Origin: Lactobacillus laiwuensis
GTDB taxonomy: Bacteria; Bacillota; Bacilli; Lactobacillales; Lactobacillaceae
DNA: 64,000 bases
Assembly: GCF_019972835.1 (NCBI RefSeq)
Contig: NZ_BPPB01000004.1
Location: forward strand, 186,001 to 250,000
Direction: 5' to 3'
Below the pieces are notes generated by a model, which saw nothing but the letters and a program-made list of their open reading frames with translations, made no database searches and was not told the DNA's origin. Positions 34,266 to 43,438 of the stretch are shown one piece after another (position 1 is the stretch's first letter; every line of letters begins with the position of its first letter). Made by a program: the position numbers and the translations under genes.

Positions 34266-36807
34266 ATATAAATGGTGACAATAATTGATAAATCAGGCTA
34301 ATCTCATAATCTTCTATAATGATGTTGTACTTAATTTCTACACTCTTAAAAATATTTTTAGAAATTGAGAAAAATTCTTTTTCTTTATCAGTTTCAGAAT
34401 TAATACTAACAAGATCTTTAGACTCTCTCTTTGTCAAAACCATTCTTTCAATCATTAATGAGATGTGAGTATATAAATTTAGTCTGGTTTTTTCATCAAG
34501 TTCAATATTATAATATTTTTCATAGCGTTTAGTAATAGACTGGACTTCTTCAATTACGACGTCTGGATTAAGAATTTGCAATCTTTCACGTATTCCCGCA
34601 ATTGAAAAAAATCGTATGAATTGCTCAATCATAACTTTAATCTGAGTTAATTTTTCCCCACTATTTTCTAAAACCGTTGTCAAGTGCAAGGCACCACTTT
34701 TATCTAAAACATCATATATATCAATAATCTCAATGGGAATTTTATTTCTAATTTCTGTAGTTGTTAAGACGAATTCCGTATTGCTAAAGAAGAGCCTATC
34801 TTCTTGTTCAAGTAGATGACGTAACTTTTTATAATCAACAGTAATTATTTTTAACTTACCGGACAATGTATTGTCCATAATTTTTTTGATTTCGCGAGAA
34901 ACGCCATCTCCAGACATACATGCTACAATAACATTTTTCTGATCTGAAAAGCCTTGATAATATTGTGAACCTGTCGTTTCTCCATATTTTGTACTAGCCT
35001 TTGCAATCTCCTTAAACTTTTGTTTTTGCTGAATTCTCAAACCCACATCAAGAGCCATAGCAGTCGTAATATTATTTATAACCAAAAGTTCTTTGTTTGA
35101 AATTGATTTGATCTCTTTGAACATTTGATTCAAAGACCCCATATCAAATAAAACAATTGTTCCCACAGTGTTTTTTCCTTGTTGGTCTAAATATTCTTGA
35201 ACTTTGCTATTAATTTGCTTAATTGAGCTGTCGATAGGCATATCAAAAGCCTCAAAAATATAATTACCACAAAGAGAATTCACAACTGCTTGGATACTTG
35301 TTGCGGTCTTTTTTCCATGTGCAAGCAAAATTGCATTATAATTAATTTCCTCTATTTTAGGATAAATTGAACCAAATAAAGGAAAAAATAATATATAAGT
35401 AAAATCTTTTACTTTTTTATTTGGCAAAACAGATTGCATAAACTGGTTAAATAAGTAAATACTGCGGGGAAATTTTATACGTAGTAAATTAAACAAACTA
35501 GCATCTTGATCATCTAACTGATCGTAAACTAATGTGAACAATTCGATTATTTGCGAAACTTTTTGCCAATTAATATTTGCAAAATCAACATTTACACCAT
35601 ATTTTGAACCTATTTTTTGGATAAAGCTTCGTTTCATGTTGTCCGCATTATTTACTGACTTTAATTTAAACCATTCATTTAGAATATCAAAAATCATAAT
35701 ATTTATTTCTGCAGCAGTTTTTTCTTGTTGCAAAAATAGTTTAATCTCCGAAGTTACCTTCTTAATTTTTGGTACAAAATTGACTATCTCTCGTCCAAAG
35801 CTTATCACGTCTGAATTAGAAGAAATTAAACGAAAAGTTTTGTTTGGTTGACCTATTATTATGGGGTCTTCAACAGGATTATCAGCAAAAGCCGAAGCAC
35901 AAAGATGCTTAATTTCATTTTGAATTGAACCAATATTACCCGGAAGATCTTTTTGCAAAAGATTATTTAATATATTTTGTTCAACTTTTAGTTGCCGATG
36001 TAGTGTCTTAGCTTCATTCACAAAAGCTTGCAATACAATCTGTAAACGTTCGTTGAGTGGTCTGTCAATGTATTTAGGCAGGCATATTTGTAGTGGAATT
36101 CTCCGTAGAAAAGTTTTTAAAAGAATATTATCTACATTTTCTGTAGTTGCAAATAAAAAACGAACTTTTACTCGATGAGGCTTTTTGTTCTCTCCTAAGG
36201 GATAAAACTGACCAGAATCCATTAAAGAAAATAATTTTTCTTGGCTTTCGAAATTTAGGCGATGCACTTCGTCCAAGAATAGATAGCCTTGATCAGCCTG
36301 GTCAACTAACCCAAGACTGTCGTGATCTGCACCTGTAAACGCACCTTTTTTATACCCGAAAAGAGCTGAAGATAAGATCTCCGCATTATTAGCATAATCA
36401 GCGGCATTTAAAACAACAAATTTTGCTTTTGCTGAAATAACTTTTTGCCTTTTAGCTTCCTCAAAAATTAGTCGTGCTAGGAAAGATTTTCCTACTCCAC
36501 TAGGACCGGTAATTAATAGTGGCATTCCATTAGGAGGATATAATATTGTTTCCTGACATTTGGCAATTAATTTCCTTAAACTGCCATCAGCTCCTATCAT
36601 TTTTTCGAATTTGCCGCTATCACTTTTTGCTTGCCAATAAAATGGTCTGGTGCCAGTTTTATTAATTTTCCCTCTTTGAAATAATTTTGTCAGGTAAGTA
36701 CTAACATCTCCTCTTGTTAGTCCTAACTCCTGAGCAACTTGCGTTGTTGTATATTTTTTAGAAGTATTATCCGCTAATACCTGATAAACTTTGTCAATTG
36801 TTCTCAC
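34264..36807 (-). CDS. LevR/ManR-type sigma-54-dependent activator with PTS regulation domains
   Basis: About 847 residues. The order is a winged HTH (1-65, TTTQVAQELGLTRGDVSTYL), then an AAA+ domain (80-320) with Walker A ITGPSGVGKS and the sigma-54 contact loop GAFTGA, then a PRD-like region, then EIIA-Man-like (LLAHGKKTATSIQAV, with His). An EIIB-like domain (VIVACMSGDG, with Cys) and a C-terminal PRD (YTHISLMIERM, with His) complete it. Such proteins drive RpoN promoters of mannose-class PTS operons and are tuned by PTS phosphorylation. The start is probably GTG 36807, spaced correctly from GAGGAG; GTG 36816 is too close. The rpoN gene is not in the window. Confidence 0.93.
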   Translation of the reverse strand: MRTIDKVYQVLADNTSKKYTTTQVAQELGLTRGDVSTYLTKLFQRGKINKTGTRPFYWQAKSDSGKFEKMIGADGSLRKLIAKCQETILYPPNGMPLLITGPSGVGKSFLARLIFEEAKRQKVISAKAKFVVLNAADYANNAEILSSALFGYKKGAFTGADHDSLGLVDQADQGYLFLDEVHRLNFESQEKLFSLMDSGQFYPLGENKKPHRVKVRFLFATTENVDNILLKTFLRRIPLQICLPKYIDRPLNERLQIVLQAFVNEAKTLHRQLKVEQNILNNLLQKDLPGNIGSIQNEIKHLCASAFADNPVEDPIIIGQPNKTFRLISSNSDVISFGREIVNFVPKIKKVTSEIKLFLQQEKTAAEINIMIFDILNEWFKLKSVNNADNMKRSFIQKIGSKYGVNVDFANINWQKVSQIIELFTLVYDQLDDQDASLFNLLRIKFPRSIYLFNQFMQSVLPNKKVKDFTYILFFPLFGSIYPKIEEINYNAILLAHGKKTATSIQAVVNSLCGNYIFEAFDMPIDSSIKQINSKVQEYLDQQGKNTVGTIVLFDMGSLNQMFKEIKSISNKELLVINNITTAMALDVGLRIQQKQKFKEIAKASTKYGETTGSQYYQGFSDQKNVIVACMSGDGVSREIKKIMDNTLSGKLKIITVDYKKLRHLLEQEDRLFFSNTEFVLTTTEIRNKIPIEIIDIYDVLDKSGALHLTTVLENSGEKLTQIKVMIEQFIRFFSIAGIRERLQILNPDVVIEEVQSITKRYEKYYNIELDEKTRLNLYTHISLMIERMVLTKRESKDLVSINSETDKEKEFFSISKNIFKSVEIKYNIIIEDYEISLIYQLLSPFI

Positions 36808-36868
36808 AGTAACCACTCCTCAAATGTTTAACTACCATATACAGGTAATAATATTTATATTTTTGGAA

Positions 36869-36882
36869 TGTTCATTGATATT
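36869..36882. promoter_or_regulatory. 14-base motif shared with the sigma-54 operon leader
   Basis: TGTTCATTGATATT is the exact reverse complement of the 34157-34170 site. Locally it belongs to the symmetry GTTCA-TTGATA-TTGAAC, about 60-75 bases upstream of the LevR start. Probably the operator of a regulator common to both promoters, possibly autoregulation. Confidence 0.5.
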
Positions 36883-36905
36883 GAACTCACTATTACACAG
36901 ATACC

Positions 36906-36953
36906 AGAAAAAGGCAAATCAATATGGAAATAGATAGATACTGATTTGCCCTT
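36906..36953 (-). terminator. Terminator of the ABC transporter operon
   Basis: GGCAAATCA (36913-36921) and TGATTTGCC (36942-36950) form a stem with a 20-base loop, flanked on the minus strand by AAAGG before and TTTTTC after. It begins about ten bases after the last ABC gene stop. Confidence 0.75.
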
Positions 36954-36962
36954 TATGATAAT

Positions 36963-38567
36963 CTAACTTTTGCTATTTGATTTAACATTTTTGACCAAAT
37001 GAATTTCTCTGTCGAATAACTGTTTCATTTGCTTATTAAAGCTGTGAGCGATAAAAATCACAGTAGCGGGAGTGGAGGTAACTTCATGCAAAATTTGCAT
37101 GGTCGCTTGTTGATCGATTGCACTAGTTCCTTCATCAATCAAAATTATTTCACTTTGATGAACTAAAGCACGTACTAAAACAATCTTTTGTCTTTGACCG
37201 CCAGAAATGTTCAATTTGTTCAAATCGATTTTTTGATTTAATCCTTCATCAAATTTGGCAATGTCACCCGCTAATTGTACTTTTTCAACCAATGACGGTA
37301 AAGCGCTTTTTAATTTGTCTACAAACATCGTCATGTTGTCAGCAACGCTCACCGGAAAAAGCACAGGATCTTGGGGAATATAGCCAATTTTACTCATATC
37401 TGGGTTAACCACAGCACCATCCTTGTCTTTAAAAACAATCTGCCCTGAAGTTGGTTTGATTTGTCCGAGAATGAGTTTAAACAAAGTTGATTTTCCAGCT
37501 CCAGAATCACCAGTCAGAAGCACTTTTTCACCTGACTTAATATTAATGTCTGGAAAAATTAGGCTTTCACCATTAGAAAATTGCAAACTAAGATCATGGG
37601 TACTAAGTGATGCTGGAGTTGCTACTTCTTCAGCTTGCTCTTTTTTAACTGGCGCAGCCGTTTGGGCAATCTCCTGATTTAAAGTTTTGGAGCCCTTTAT
37701 TTGTCCATAACGACTAACTATGATTTGAATACTTTGCCTTAAGTAGAAATTACAATTGCCTACTCCAGTGATTGCACCAAATGCTACTATTTTAGCTTGG
37801 AACAAATAACCCGTTAGTAAGAATAAAATTAATGAAAAAGAAACTGATACCAATCCATTAATTATACTTAGTAATTGCGTAACCCCATTTTGCTTGACAT
37901 AAGCATCTTCTAGCTCTTTAGCTGCATCATTAGTTACTTTAAATAGTTTTCCTCCGGCAAAATAACGTTGTAATTCTTCAAGGCCATTAAGCCACTTTTC
38001 TAAGCAATCGAGATATTGATTATTACTCTTTGATATCTTGGTCATTGAATTTTGTAGTGGCTTTTCTAATAATTTTGGTAACACTAACGAAATAGCCACC
38101 ATCAAAATAATTGTGAGAAGTAAACTCCAGTGTAATGAAATAAGCAGAACAACTACAGATACTAAATTAATAACACCACCAATTAGACTAAAAAATGGTG
38201 CAAAATAATTTTCTTGGCTCTGATTCAGGTCATTTGTTAATCGATTTTGAATCTGGGCAACAGAATGCTCTTTTTGATCCGCATAAAAGTGAGATACAGA
38301 TCTTTTTCTGATATTAAAATTAAATTCCTCTTGTTGTTTTGATAGAAAGAAAGCATGCAGTCCTTGTATTAAATATTGAAATAGGAAAGGCATAAATGAA
38401 ATGACATTTATAATTAAAAACTGTTGGAATTTCTGTTGCTGAATTGCTGTGGTTAAAAGCATAAGTATTTGTGTGGTTACAATTGGTAAAGTCCACTCTA
38501 AAACGGTAATCAAAATTAGTATCATGAAGCGTAAAGGGTTTTGCTTATAAAAGTCCTTAATTGTCAT
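36963..38567 (-). CDS. ABC transporter half-molecule (membrane plus ATPase domains), third of three
   Basis: The 534 residues comprise an N-terminal exporter-type membrane domain (about 1-300, five to six segments) and an ATPase domain (about 330-530). The latter has Walker A LLTGDSGAGKST, Q-loop GYIPQDP, signature NISGGQRQK, Walker B IILIDEGTSAID and H-loop FIAHSF, so all catalytic motifs are intact. It is highly similar along its whole length to the preceding gene (38593-40176), indicating recent duplication. Family exporters move lipids, peptides or drugs; the cargo is unknown. Confidence 0.9.
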   Translation of the reverse strand: MTIKDFYKQNPLRFMILILITVLEWTLPIVTTQILMLLTTAIQQQKFQQFLIINVISFMPFLFQYLIQGLHAFFLSKQQEEFNFNIRKRSVSHFYADQKEHSVAQIQNRLTNDLNQSQENYFAPFFSLIGGVINLVSVVVLLISLHWSLLLTIILMVAISLVLPKLLEKPLQNSMTKISKSNNQYLDCLEKWLNGLEELQRYFAGGKLFKVTNDAAKELEDAYVKQNGVTQLLSIINGLVSVSFSLILFLLTGYLFQAKIVAFGAITGVGNCNFYLRQSIQIIVSRYGQIKGSKTLNQEIAQTAAPVKKEQAEEVATPASLSTHDLSLQFSNGESLIFPDINIKSGEKVLLTGDSGAGKSTLFKLILGQIKPTSGQIVFKDKDGAVVNPDMSKIGYIPQDPVLFPVSVADNMTMFVDKLKSALPSLVEKVQLAGDIAKFDEGLNQKIDLNKLNISGGQRQKIVLVRALVHQSEIILIDEGTSAIDQQATMQILHEVTSTPATVIFIAHSFNKQMKQLFDREIHLVKNVKSNSKS

Positions 38568-38592
38568 AATATCTTACCTCCTTTTTATTGCT

Positions 38593-40176
38593 TTATGTTT
38601 TCGTTAAGTGAATTTCTCTGTCAAACATTTCTTTCATCTGATCATTAAAGCTGTGTGCAATAAAGATTACTGTAGCAGAACTCGATGTGATTTCCCGCAA
38701 AATTTGCATTGTCGCTTGCTGGTCAATAGCACTGGTTCCTTCATCAATCAAAAAAATTTCACTTTGATGGACTAAAGCTCGTACTAGAACAATCTTTTGT
38801 CTTTGACCACCAGAAATATTCAATTTGTTTAAATCGATTTTTTGTTCTAAACCATCATCAAACTTGGCAATATCGCCAGCAAGTTGAACTTTTTCAACTA
38901 ATTGTGGCAGTGCACTTTTTAATTTATCGGAAAACATAGTCATGTTATCAGCAATAGTTACCGGAAAAAGCACAGGGTCTTGCGGTATATAGCCAATTTT
39001 ACTCATATCTGGATTAATCCTTGAACCATCTTTATCTTTAAATATGATTTGTCCAGAACTTGGCTTGATTTGTCCTAAAATAAGTTTAAACAATGTTGAT
39101 TTGCCAGCTCCTGAATCTCCAGTCAACAGTATTTTTTCACCTTGTTCAATATTAATATCAGGAAACTGCAACCTTTCTCCATTGGGAAATTTTAAATTAA
39201 GATTGTGAGTGCTAATAGCGACTGGTCTTACCTTTTTTGCAGTTTGCACCTTTTTTACTGGTGTCGCTGTTTTAGCAATTTCTTTATTTAGAGTTTCGGC
39301 CCCCTTCATTTTCCCATAAGAGGTTACTATAATCTGAATTCCCTGTCTCAAATATGATTGGCAGTTGCCCACTCCGGTAATGGCACCAAACACAACTAGT
39401 TTTTGTTGAAACAAATAACCAACTAATGAAAATAAAAACAAAGAGAAAATAGCCGATACTAGGCCATTTATTACGGTTAGTAGTTGCATAGCACCATTCT
39501 GTTTAACATTAGCATCTTCTAAATTTTTAGCAGCTTTACTCGTTACCTTAAATAATTTTGCACCACTAAAATAGCGTTGTATTTCTGCAAGTCCATTAAG
39601 CCATTTCTCCAGGCAATCTAGATATTTTTGGTTGGTCTTAGAAACTTGAATCATTGAATTTTGCAAGGGCTTCTCCAACAGCTTTGGCAAAATTAAGGAG
39701 ATTAGTACCATTATTGATATGGTAACAAGCAAACTCCAATGTAATGAAACCAATAATATAATGGTAGAAACTATAATGACTACTCCCCCAATTAAGCTAA
39801 AAAAAGGAGTAATATAATTTTGCTGACTTTGAACTATATCATTCGTTAACCGGTTTTGAACTTGTGCTACTGCATGGTCTTTTTGATCTGCATAAAAATG
39901 TTTAGCGGTTTTATCCCTGATTGCAACATTATATTGCTCTTCCTGCTGAGACAAAATATATTGTGACAGCCCTTGCAGTAGATAATCTGCCATTAAACAT
40001 ACAAAAGCACATACATTAATAATTAAAAATATTTTAAAATTGCCTTGTTGAATTGCCGTAGTTTCTATAATACTGAGTACAGTACCAAGAATTGGCAGTG
40101 CATATAAACCAATATTGATTAAAAGTAAAACAATAAAGCGTAAAGGATTTATCCTAAAAAATTCTTTAATTGTCAT
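38593..40176 (-). CDS. ABC transporter half-molecule (membrane plus ATPase domains), second of three
   Basis: A 527-residue exporter-type half-transporter with the same layout as its neighbour at 36963. The ATPase domains are near-identical over long stretches (GDSGAGKSTLFKLILGQIKP, then NPDMSKIGYIPQDPVLFPV). The membrane domains also align from MTIKEFF onward. Walker A, signature ISGGQRQK, Walker B FLIDEG and H-loop are intact. Its start overlaps the end of the first ABC gene by 11 bases, so the three are one operon and could form heterodimers. Confidence 0.9.
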   Translation of the reverse strand: MTIKEFFRINPLRFIVLLLINIGLYALPILGTVLSIIETTAIQQGNFKIFLIINVCAFVCLMADYLLQGLSQYILSQQEEQYNVAIRDKTAKHFYADQKDHAVAQVQNRLTNDIVQSQQNYITPFFSLIGGVVIIVSTIILLVSLHWSLLVTISIMVLISLILPKLLEKPLQNSMIQVSKTNQKYLDCLEKWLNGLAEIQRYFSGAKLFKVTSKAAKNLEDANVKQNGAMQLLTVINGLVSAIFSLFLFSLVGYLFQQKLVVFGAITGVGNCQSYLRQGIQIIVTSYGKMKGAETLNKEIAKTATPVKKVQTAKKVRPVAISTHNLNLKFPNGERLQFPDINIEQGEKILLTGDSGAGKSTLFKLILGQIKPSSGQIIFKDKDGSRINPDMSKIGYIPQDPVLFPVTIADNMTMFSDKLKSALPQLVEKVQLAGDIAKFDDGLEQKIDLNKLNISGGQRQKIVLVRALVHQSEIFLIDEGTSAIDQQATMQILREITSSSATVIFIAHSFNDQMKEMFDREIHLTKT

Positions 40177-41767
40177 TTTGATTACCTAATTTTTTATTTG
40201 ATTTTAAATTTATTTGATAATCAAACTTGTTTTTCAGTTCAGGACTGAAGTTATGTGCAATCATTAAAAGTGTTTTATCGGTATCGAGCAAATTGCCAAT
40301 AATTTCACTGGTAGATTTACTATCAACTGCACTAGTTGCTTCATCAAGTAACAAAAATGGTTCATCATGAATTTCGGCTCTGGCCAAAACTACTTTTTGT
40401 CTTTGTCCACCTGATAAATTGCCTTGATCTAAATCGACCATTGTATTAATTTGATTTGGAAACTTGGCTAAATCTGGCACTAATTGAACTTTTTTGACAG
40501 CTTCTTTTAGTTTGCTAACCAGTTTACTGTTAAACATCGTAATATTATTTGCAATAGTATCAGGAAAGAGCGTTGCATCTTGTGCTATGTAACCTAGTCG
40601 AGCTTGCTGAGGCGGAATTTTAGTCCCGTCTTGAGCAGTAAAGTAGACCTCACCAGTTTTGGGCTTAAGTTGTCCCAGCAGGACTTTGAATAGAGTTGAC
40701 TTACCTGTGCCTGAATCTCCTGAAAGTAAGACCTTATCGCCTTTATTAATAGTAAAATCAGGATAAGATATACTTTCTCCATTTTGATATTGCACTTTCA
40801 AATTGTGACATTCAACACCATAAACAACCGTTCCAGGCTTTTTTTCAGGTATTGGTTTTGTTAAATCAGCAATTTCCTGACGTAACTTTTTGGTTGATCT
40901 CATTTGCGTCATTGCGTTGATAACTTCCCAGAGACCATTAAAAATGGTCGAAGCAAAGCTACCTGTTATAAACCAATCACCCAAAGTGATTATATGCTTA
41001 AAAAATAGTAATCCACTAAATAAACTTGACCCAATTTGACCAATAGCATTACCTAAGCCGTTAATACTAATCGAGATCCCTTGTACTTTTTTTCTATAAA
41101 CATTGGCTTCTGCCAGTTTCCGACTATCTTGACCAAGCGCTCTATCTAGTCGGCCACTTGCACTGTATCTGCGCAATTCACTTAAACCAGAAAACCAATT
41201 TTCAATTGTATTTAAAAGCTGCGCGTTTTTCTTGGCTGCTGCGGCTGTGGAATTAGATAACTTTTTTGTCATAATTTTAGGTAGAGTCAACACAATAATT
41301 GCCGCTACAGCAACAAATAAAATTAATGACCAGTGAAGAGTTATCAATGTACCAATTGCGAAAATAAGACTTAACAAGTTGGTCCAAATTTGAATCCAAG
41401 GCGTAGCATAATCGTCTGTTAAAATCTTGAGATTATTGCCTAACTCATTTTGTATTTCTGATACCTTATAACCGCCAGAATTGTAATACCGCCGCATTAT
41501 TTGGGAACGAATATTATGTAAGCATTCTTGAACTTGCTTATTAAACAAAAATGTTCCCAATGGTAAGGTCAAAACAGTAAGGATTGAGACAATAAAGTCA
41601 ATGACTAACCAAAATACAAATCTGTCCCAGTTGCCTCTTGTTAAATCATTGATTGCATATTTAAAAAGGTATGTTGCCAATGTTCCACAAGCGGCATAGC
41701 ATAAGAAAATAACTAAAATAAAAACACCACGAAAAATATTGGTTTTAAAAAGTTCTTTAAGTGACAT
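40166..41767 (-). CDS. ABC transporter half-molecule (membrane plus ATPase domains), first of three
   Basis: The 533-residue protein has the same domain order but is clearly more diverged from the other two. It shows Walker A LLSGDSGTGKST, Q-loop GYIAQDA, signature NLSGGQRQK, Walker B LLLDEATSAVD and H-loop MIAHNF. Five or six N-terminal membrane segments are evident. First gene of the operon. No peptide, immunity or regulator gene accompanies it, so a bacteriocin-export role cannot be claimed. Confidence 0.9.
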   Translation of the reverse strand: MSLKELFKTNIFRGVFILVIFLCYAACGTLATYLFKYAINDLTRGNWDRFVFWLVIDFIVSILTVLTLPLGTFLFNKQVQECLHNIRSQIMRRYYNSGGYKVSEIQNELGNNLKILTDDYATPWIQIWTNLLSLIFAIGTLITLHWSLILFVAVAAIIVLTLPKIMTKKLSNSTAAAAKKNAQLLNTIENWFSGLSELRRYSASGRLDRALGQDSRKLAEANVYRKKVQGISISINGLGNAIGQIGSSLFSGLLFFKHIITLGDWFITGSFASTIFNGLWEVINAMTQMRSTKKLRQEIADLTKPIPEKKPGTVVYGVECHNLKVQYQNGESISYPDFTINKGDKVLLSGDSGTGKSTLFKVLLGQLKPKTGEVYFTAQDGTKIPPQQARLGYIAQDATLFPDTIANNITMFNSKLVSKLKEAVKKVQLVPDLAKFPNQINTMVDLDQGNLSGGQRQKVVLARAEIHDEPFLLLDEATSAVDSKSTSEIIGNLLDTDKTLLMIAHNFSPELKNKFDYQINLKSNKKLGNQNDN

Positions 41768-41886
41768 TGCTCTTTTATCCTTTCATCTTTGGTATGTTTT
41801 TATTAAACTTTAATTTTATTTTAAATGCAATAGGATTTCACTAAGGGGTCAATAAAGCAGACTAAGTGGTAATTCTGCCAAACTAA

Positions 41887-41913
41887 AAGATCTGCTTAAG
41901 TTAAGCAGATCTT
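41887..41913 (-). terminator. Terminator after prs
   Basis: AAGATCTGCTTAA (41887-41899) and TTAAGCAGATCTT (41901-41913) form a 27-base near-perfect palindrome about 19 bases after the prs stop, with TTTTAGTTT following on the minus strand. Confidence 0.85.
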
Positions 41914-41931
41914 AGTAAATTTTATAATTTA

Positions 41932-42903
41932 TTAATGTTTATCTTTTTCGTATCTAGTGTTAAATAAAGGACTGAGTGGTTCATGTTTTTGAATGCATTT
42001 GATTGCATCCCCAATAAGCGGACCTACTGAAACCATAAGAGTTTTTTCCAGCTTCTTTTCTACTGGCTGATTAATGGAATCAGTTAGCACCAAATTTTTA
42101 ATCGGAGAATCATTCAATCTTTGGATAGCTGGACCTGATAAAACTGCGTGAGTAGCACTGGCATAAACTTCAGTAGCCCCAGCATCTATTAAAGCTTGAG
42201 CAGCTAGTGTAATAGTGCCTGCTGTATCAATCATGTCATCAATAATGATTGCACGTTTACCCTTGACATTGCCAATGATATTCATTACTTCAGAAACATT
42301 TGCGCGAGGACGACGCTTATCTACAATTGCAATAGGTGTCTTCAAAAACTCAGCCAGTTTGCGAGCACGGGTTACGCCACCATGATCAGGCGAAACGACA
42401 ACAGCATCTTCTTGCAATTTGTTTCTCAAAAAGTAATCAGCAAGTAATGGTGCACCCATTAAATTATCAACAGGAATATCGAAAAATCCTTGAATTTGTG
42501 GTGCATGCAAATCCAGTGACAAGACTCTGGTTGCTCCAGCTTCTTGCAGCATGTCAGCTACTAACTTAGCAGTGATTGGTTCACGCGGTCTAGTCTTACG
42601 ATCTTGCCGAGCATAACCATAGTAAGGAATCACGATATTAATTGTTTGTGCACTTGCCCGGCGCACAGCATCAATCATGATCAACAATTCCATTAGGTTA
42701 TCATTAACCGGTACACTGGTTGACTGAATCAAATATACATCTTTGCCCCGCACAGATTCGTCAATGTTAATTTGAATTTCACCATCGCTAAAGCGTTGCA
42801 CACTGGACTTACTCAGTGGCACTCCCACCCGCTGTGCAATTTTTTCCGCCAGCGGAACATTGGAATTGAGGGCAAACAACATCATATTGTCTTTATAAGA
42901 CAT
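41932..42903 (-). CDS. prs: Ribose-phosphate pyrophosphokinase
   Basis: PRPP synthetase makes phosphoribosyl pyrophosphate from ribose-5-phosphate and ATP for purine, pyrimidine, His, Trp and NAD synthesis. The 323 residues have the catalytic flexible-loop Arg/Lys region [27 protein letters not shown], and the PRPP loop [11 protein letters not shown]. Length is normal. The ATG at 42903 follows GGAGG. Apparently monocistronic with its own terminator. Confidence 0.96.
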   Translation of the reverse strand: MSYKDNMMLFALNSNVPLAEKIAQRVGVPLSKSSVQRFSDGEIQINIDESVRGKDVYLIQSTSVPVNDNLMELLIMIDAVRRASAQTINIVIPYYGYARQDRKTRPREPITAKLVADMLQEAGATRVLSLDLHAPQIQGFFDIPVDNLMGAPLLADYFLRNKLQEDAVVVSPDHGGVTRARKLAEFLKTPIAIVDKRRPRANVSEVMNIIGNVKGKRAIIIDDMIDTAGTITLAAQALIDAGATEVYASATHAVLSGPAIQRLNDSPIKNLVLTDSINQPVEKKLEKTLMVSVGPLIGDAIKCIQKHEPLSPLFNTRYEKDKH

Positions 42904-43235
42904 AATTTCCTCCGTATTAAAATTGTTAACAACTTATTATTTTACCAAAAGTTGTCTGAAAAAGTTACTTCCTATATTATTATTCAACTTTAACGAACGA
43001 CATTCAAGCCCTGAATCTTAGTTTATGTAGTAATTTACTGAAGTTTTAAGTAAACTTCAGCAAAACTAAAATGAAGGTGATTGCTATTCTAAAAAAATTA
43101 TCCACATCGAGTTCAGCGTTTAAGCAATTTTTGCTCTTGCAAATAAAAAATTTTTGTCAAGTGTCTTAGCTATATGAATATTGTTTTATTGCGTATTTAG
43201 CCATTTTTGGATACTTTTGCTTGATCAAAAAGTCA
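42904..43235. other. Divergent intergenic region between prs and the riboswitch promoter
   Basis: About 330 bases without a supported gene. It must hold the prs promoter. A nine-pair inverted repeat CTGAAGTTT / AAACTTCAG lies at 43038-43060 with a five-base loop and no T-run. A 32-codon frame at 43071-43169 has no ribosome site and is not called. CGAACGACATT at about 42994 weakly resembles part of a PurBox. Confidence 0.5.
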
Positions 43236-43264
43236 TTGAAGAAATACTTTTACTTTGCTAAAAT
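43236..43264 (+). promoter_or_regulatory. Promoter of the riboswitch-controlled glycosidase operon
   Basis: -35 TTGAAG (43236-43241), 17-base spacer, -10 TAAAAT (43259-43264). Predicted start near 43271, just ten bases before the P1 helix of the riboswitch. Confidence 0.75.
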
Positions 43265-43280
43265 TCAAAACATAAACAAA

Positions 43281-43348
43281 TATCTATATAATGTCGAGAT
43301 ATGGTCGGCAGTTTCTACACGTTAACCGTAAATTACGTACTATAGATA
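43281..43348 (+). promoter_or_regulatory. Purine riboswitch, guanine class
   Basis: All elements of the purine aptamer are visible. P1 is TATCTAT (43281-43287) with ATAGATA (43342-43348). P2 is GTCGA / TCGGC with loop GATATGG (43298-43304). J2/3 includes GTTTCTAC (43311-43318). P3 is ACGTTAA / TTACGT with one bulge and loop CCGTAAA (43326-43332). J3/1 is ACT. The base that pairs with the ligand, equivalent to position 74, is C43340, which specifies guanine/hypoxanthine rather than adenine. The 3' P1 strand can instead pair with the 5' arm of the following terminator, so guanine should switch the operon off. Confidence 0.93.
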
Positions 43349-43377
43349 AAGGGTAAAGAGAACTTTACGTTCTTCTG

Positions 43378-43410
43378 GTCTTTTTCTATGCACTAGAAAA
43401 AGACTTTTTT
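43378..43410 (+). terminator. Riboswitch-controlled terminator
   Basis: GTCTTTTTCTA (43378-43388), loop TGCAC, TAGAAAAAGAC (43394-43404), then six T. The competing antiterminator is ATAGATAAAG (43342-43351) with CTTTTTCTAT (43380-43389), nine pairs and one mismatch. It stands 28 bases before the glycosidase start. Confidence 0.92.
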
Positions 43411-43438
43411 GTATTTTACATATGAAAGGGAGGCAAAT

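Noticed and set aside
36963-41767. Bacteriocin or lantibiotic export cluster
   Set aside because: No precursor peptide, modification, immunity or peptidase C39 domain found around the ABC genes.
42980-43010. Possible PurR box (CGAAC) near prs
   Set aside because: Only part of the consensus matches and no paired inverted copy is present at the required spacing.
43071-43169. 32-codon ORF upstream of the riboswitch (MKVIAILKKL...)
   Set aside because: No ribosome site before the ATG, no terminator or promoter of its own, and composition looks like chance in AT-rich DNA.
43281-43348. Adenine-class reading of the purine riboswitch
   Set aside because: The ligand-pairing base is C43340 (ACT in J3/1), the guanine-class base; adenine riboswitches have U there.
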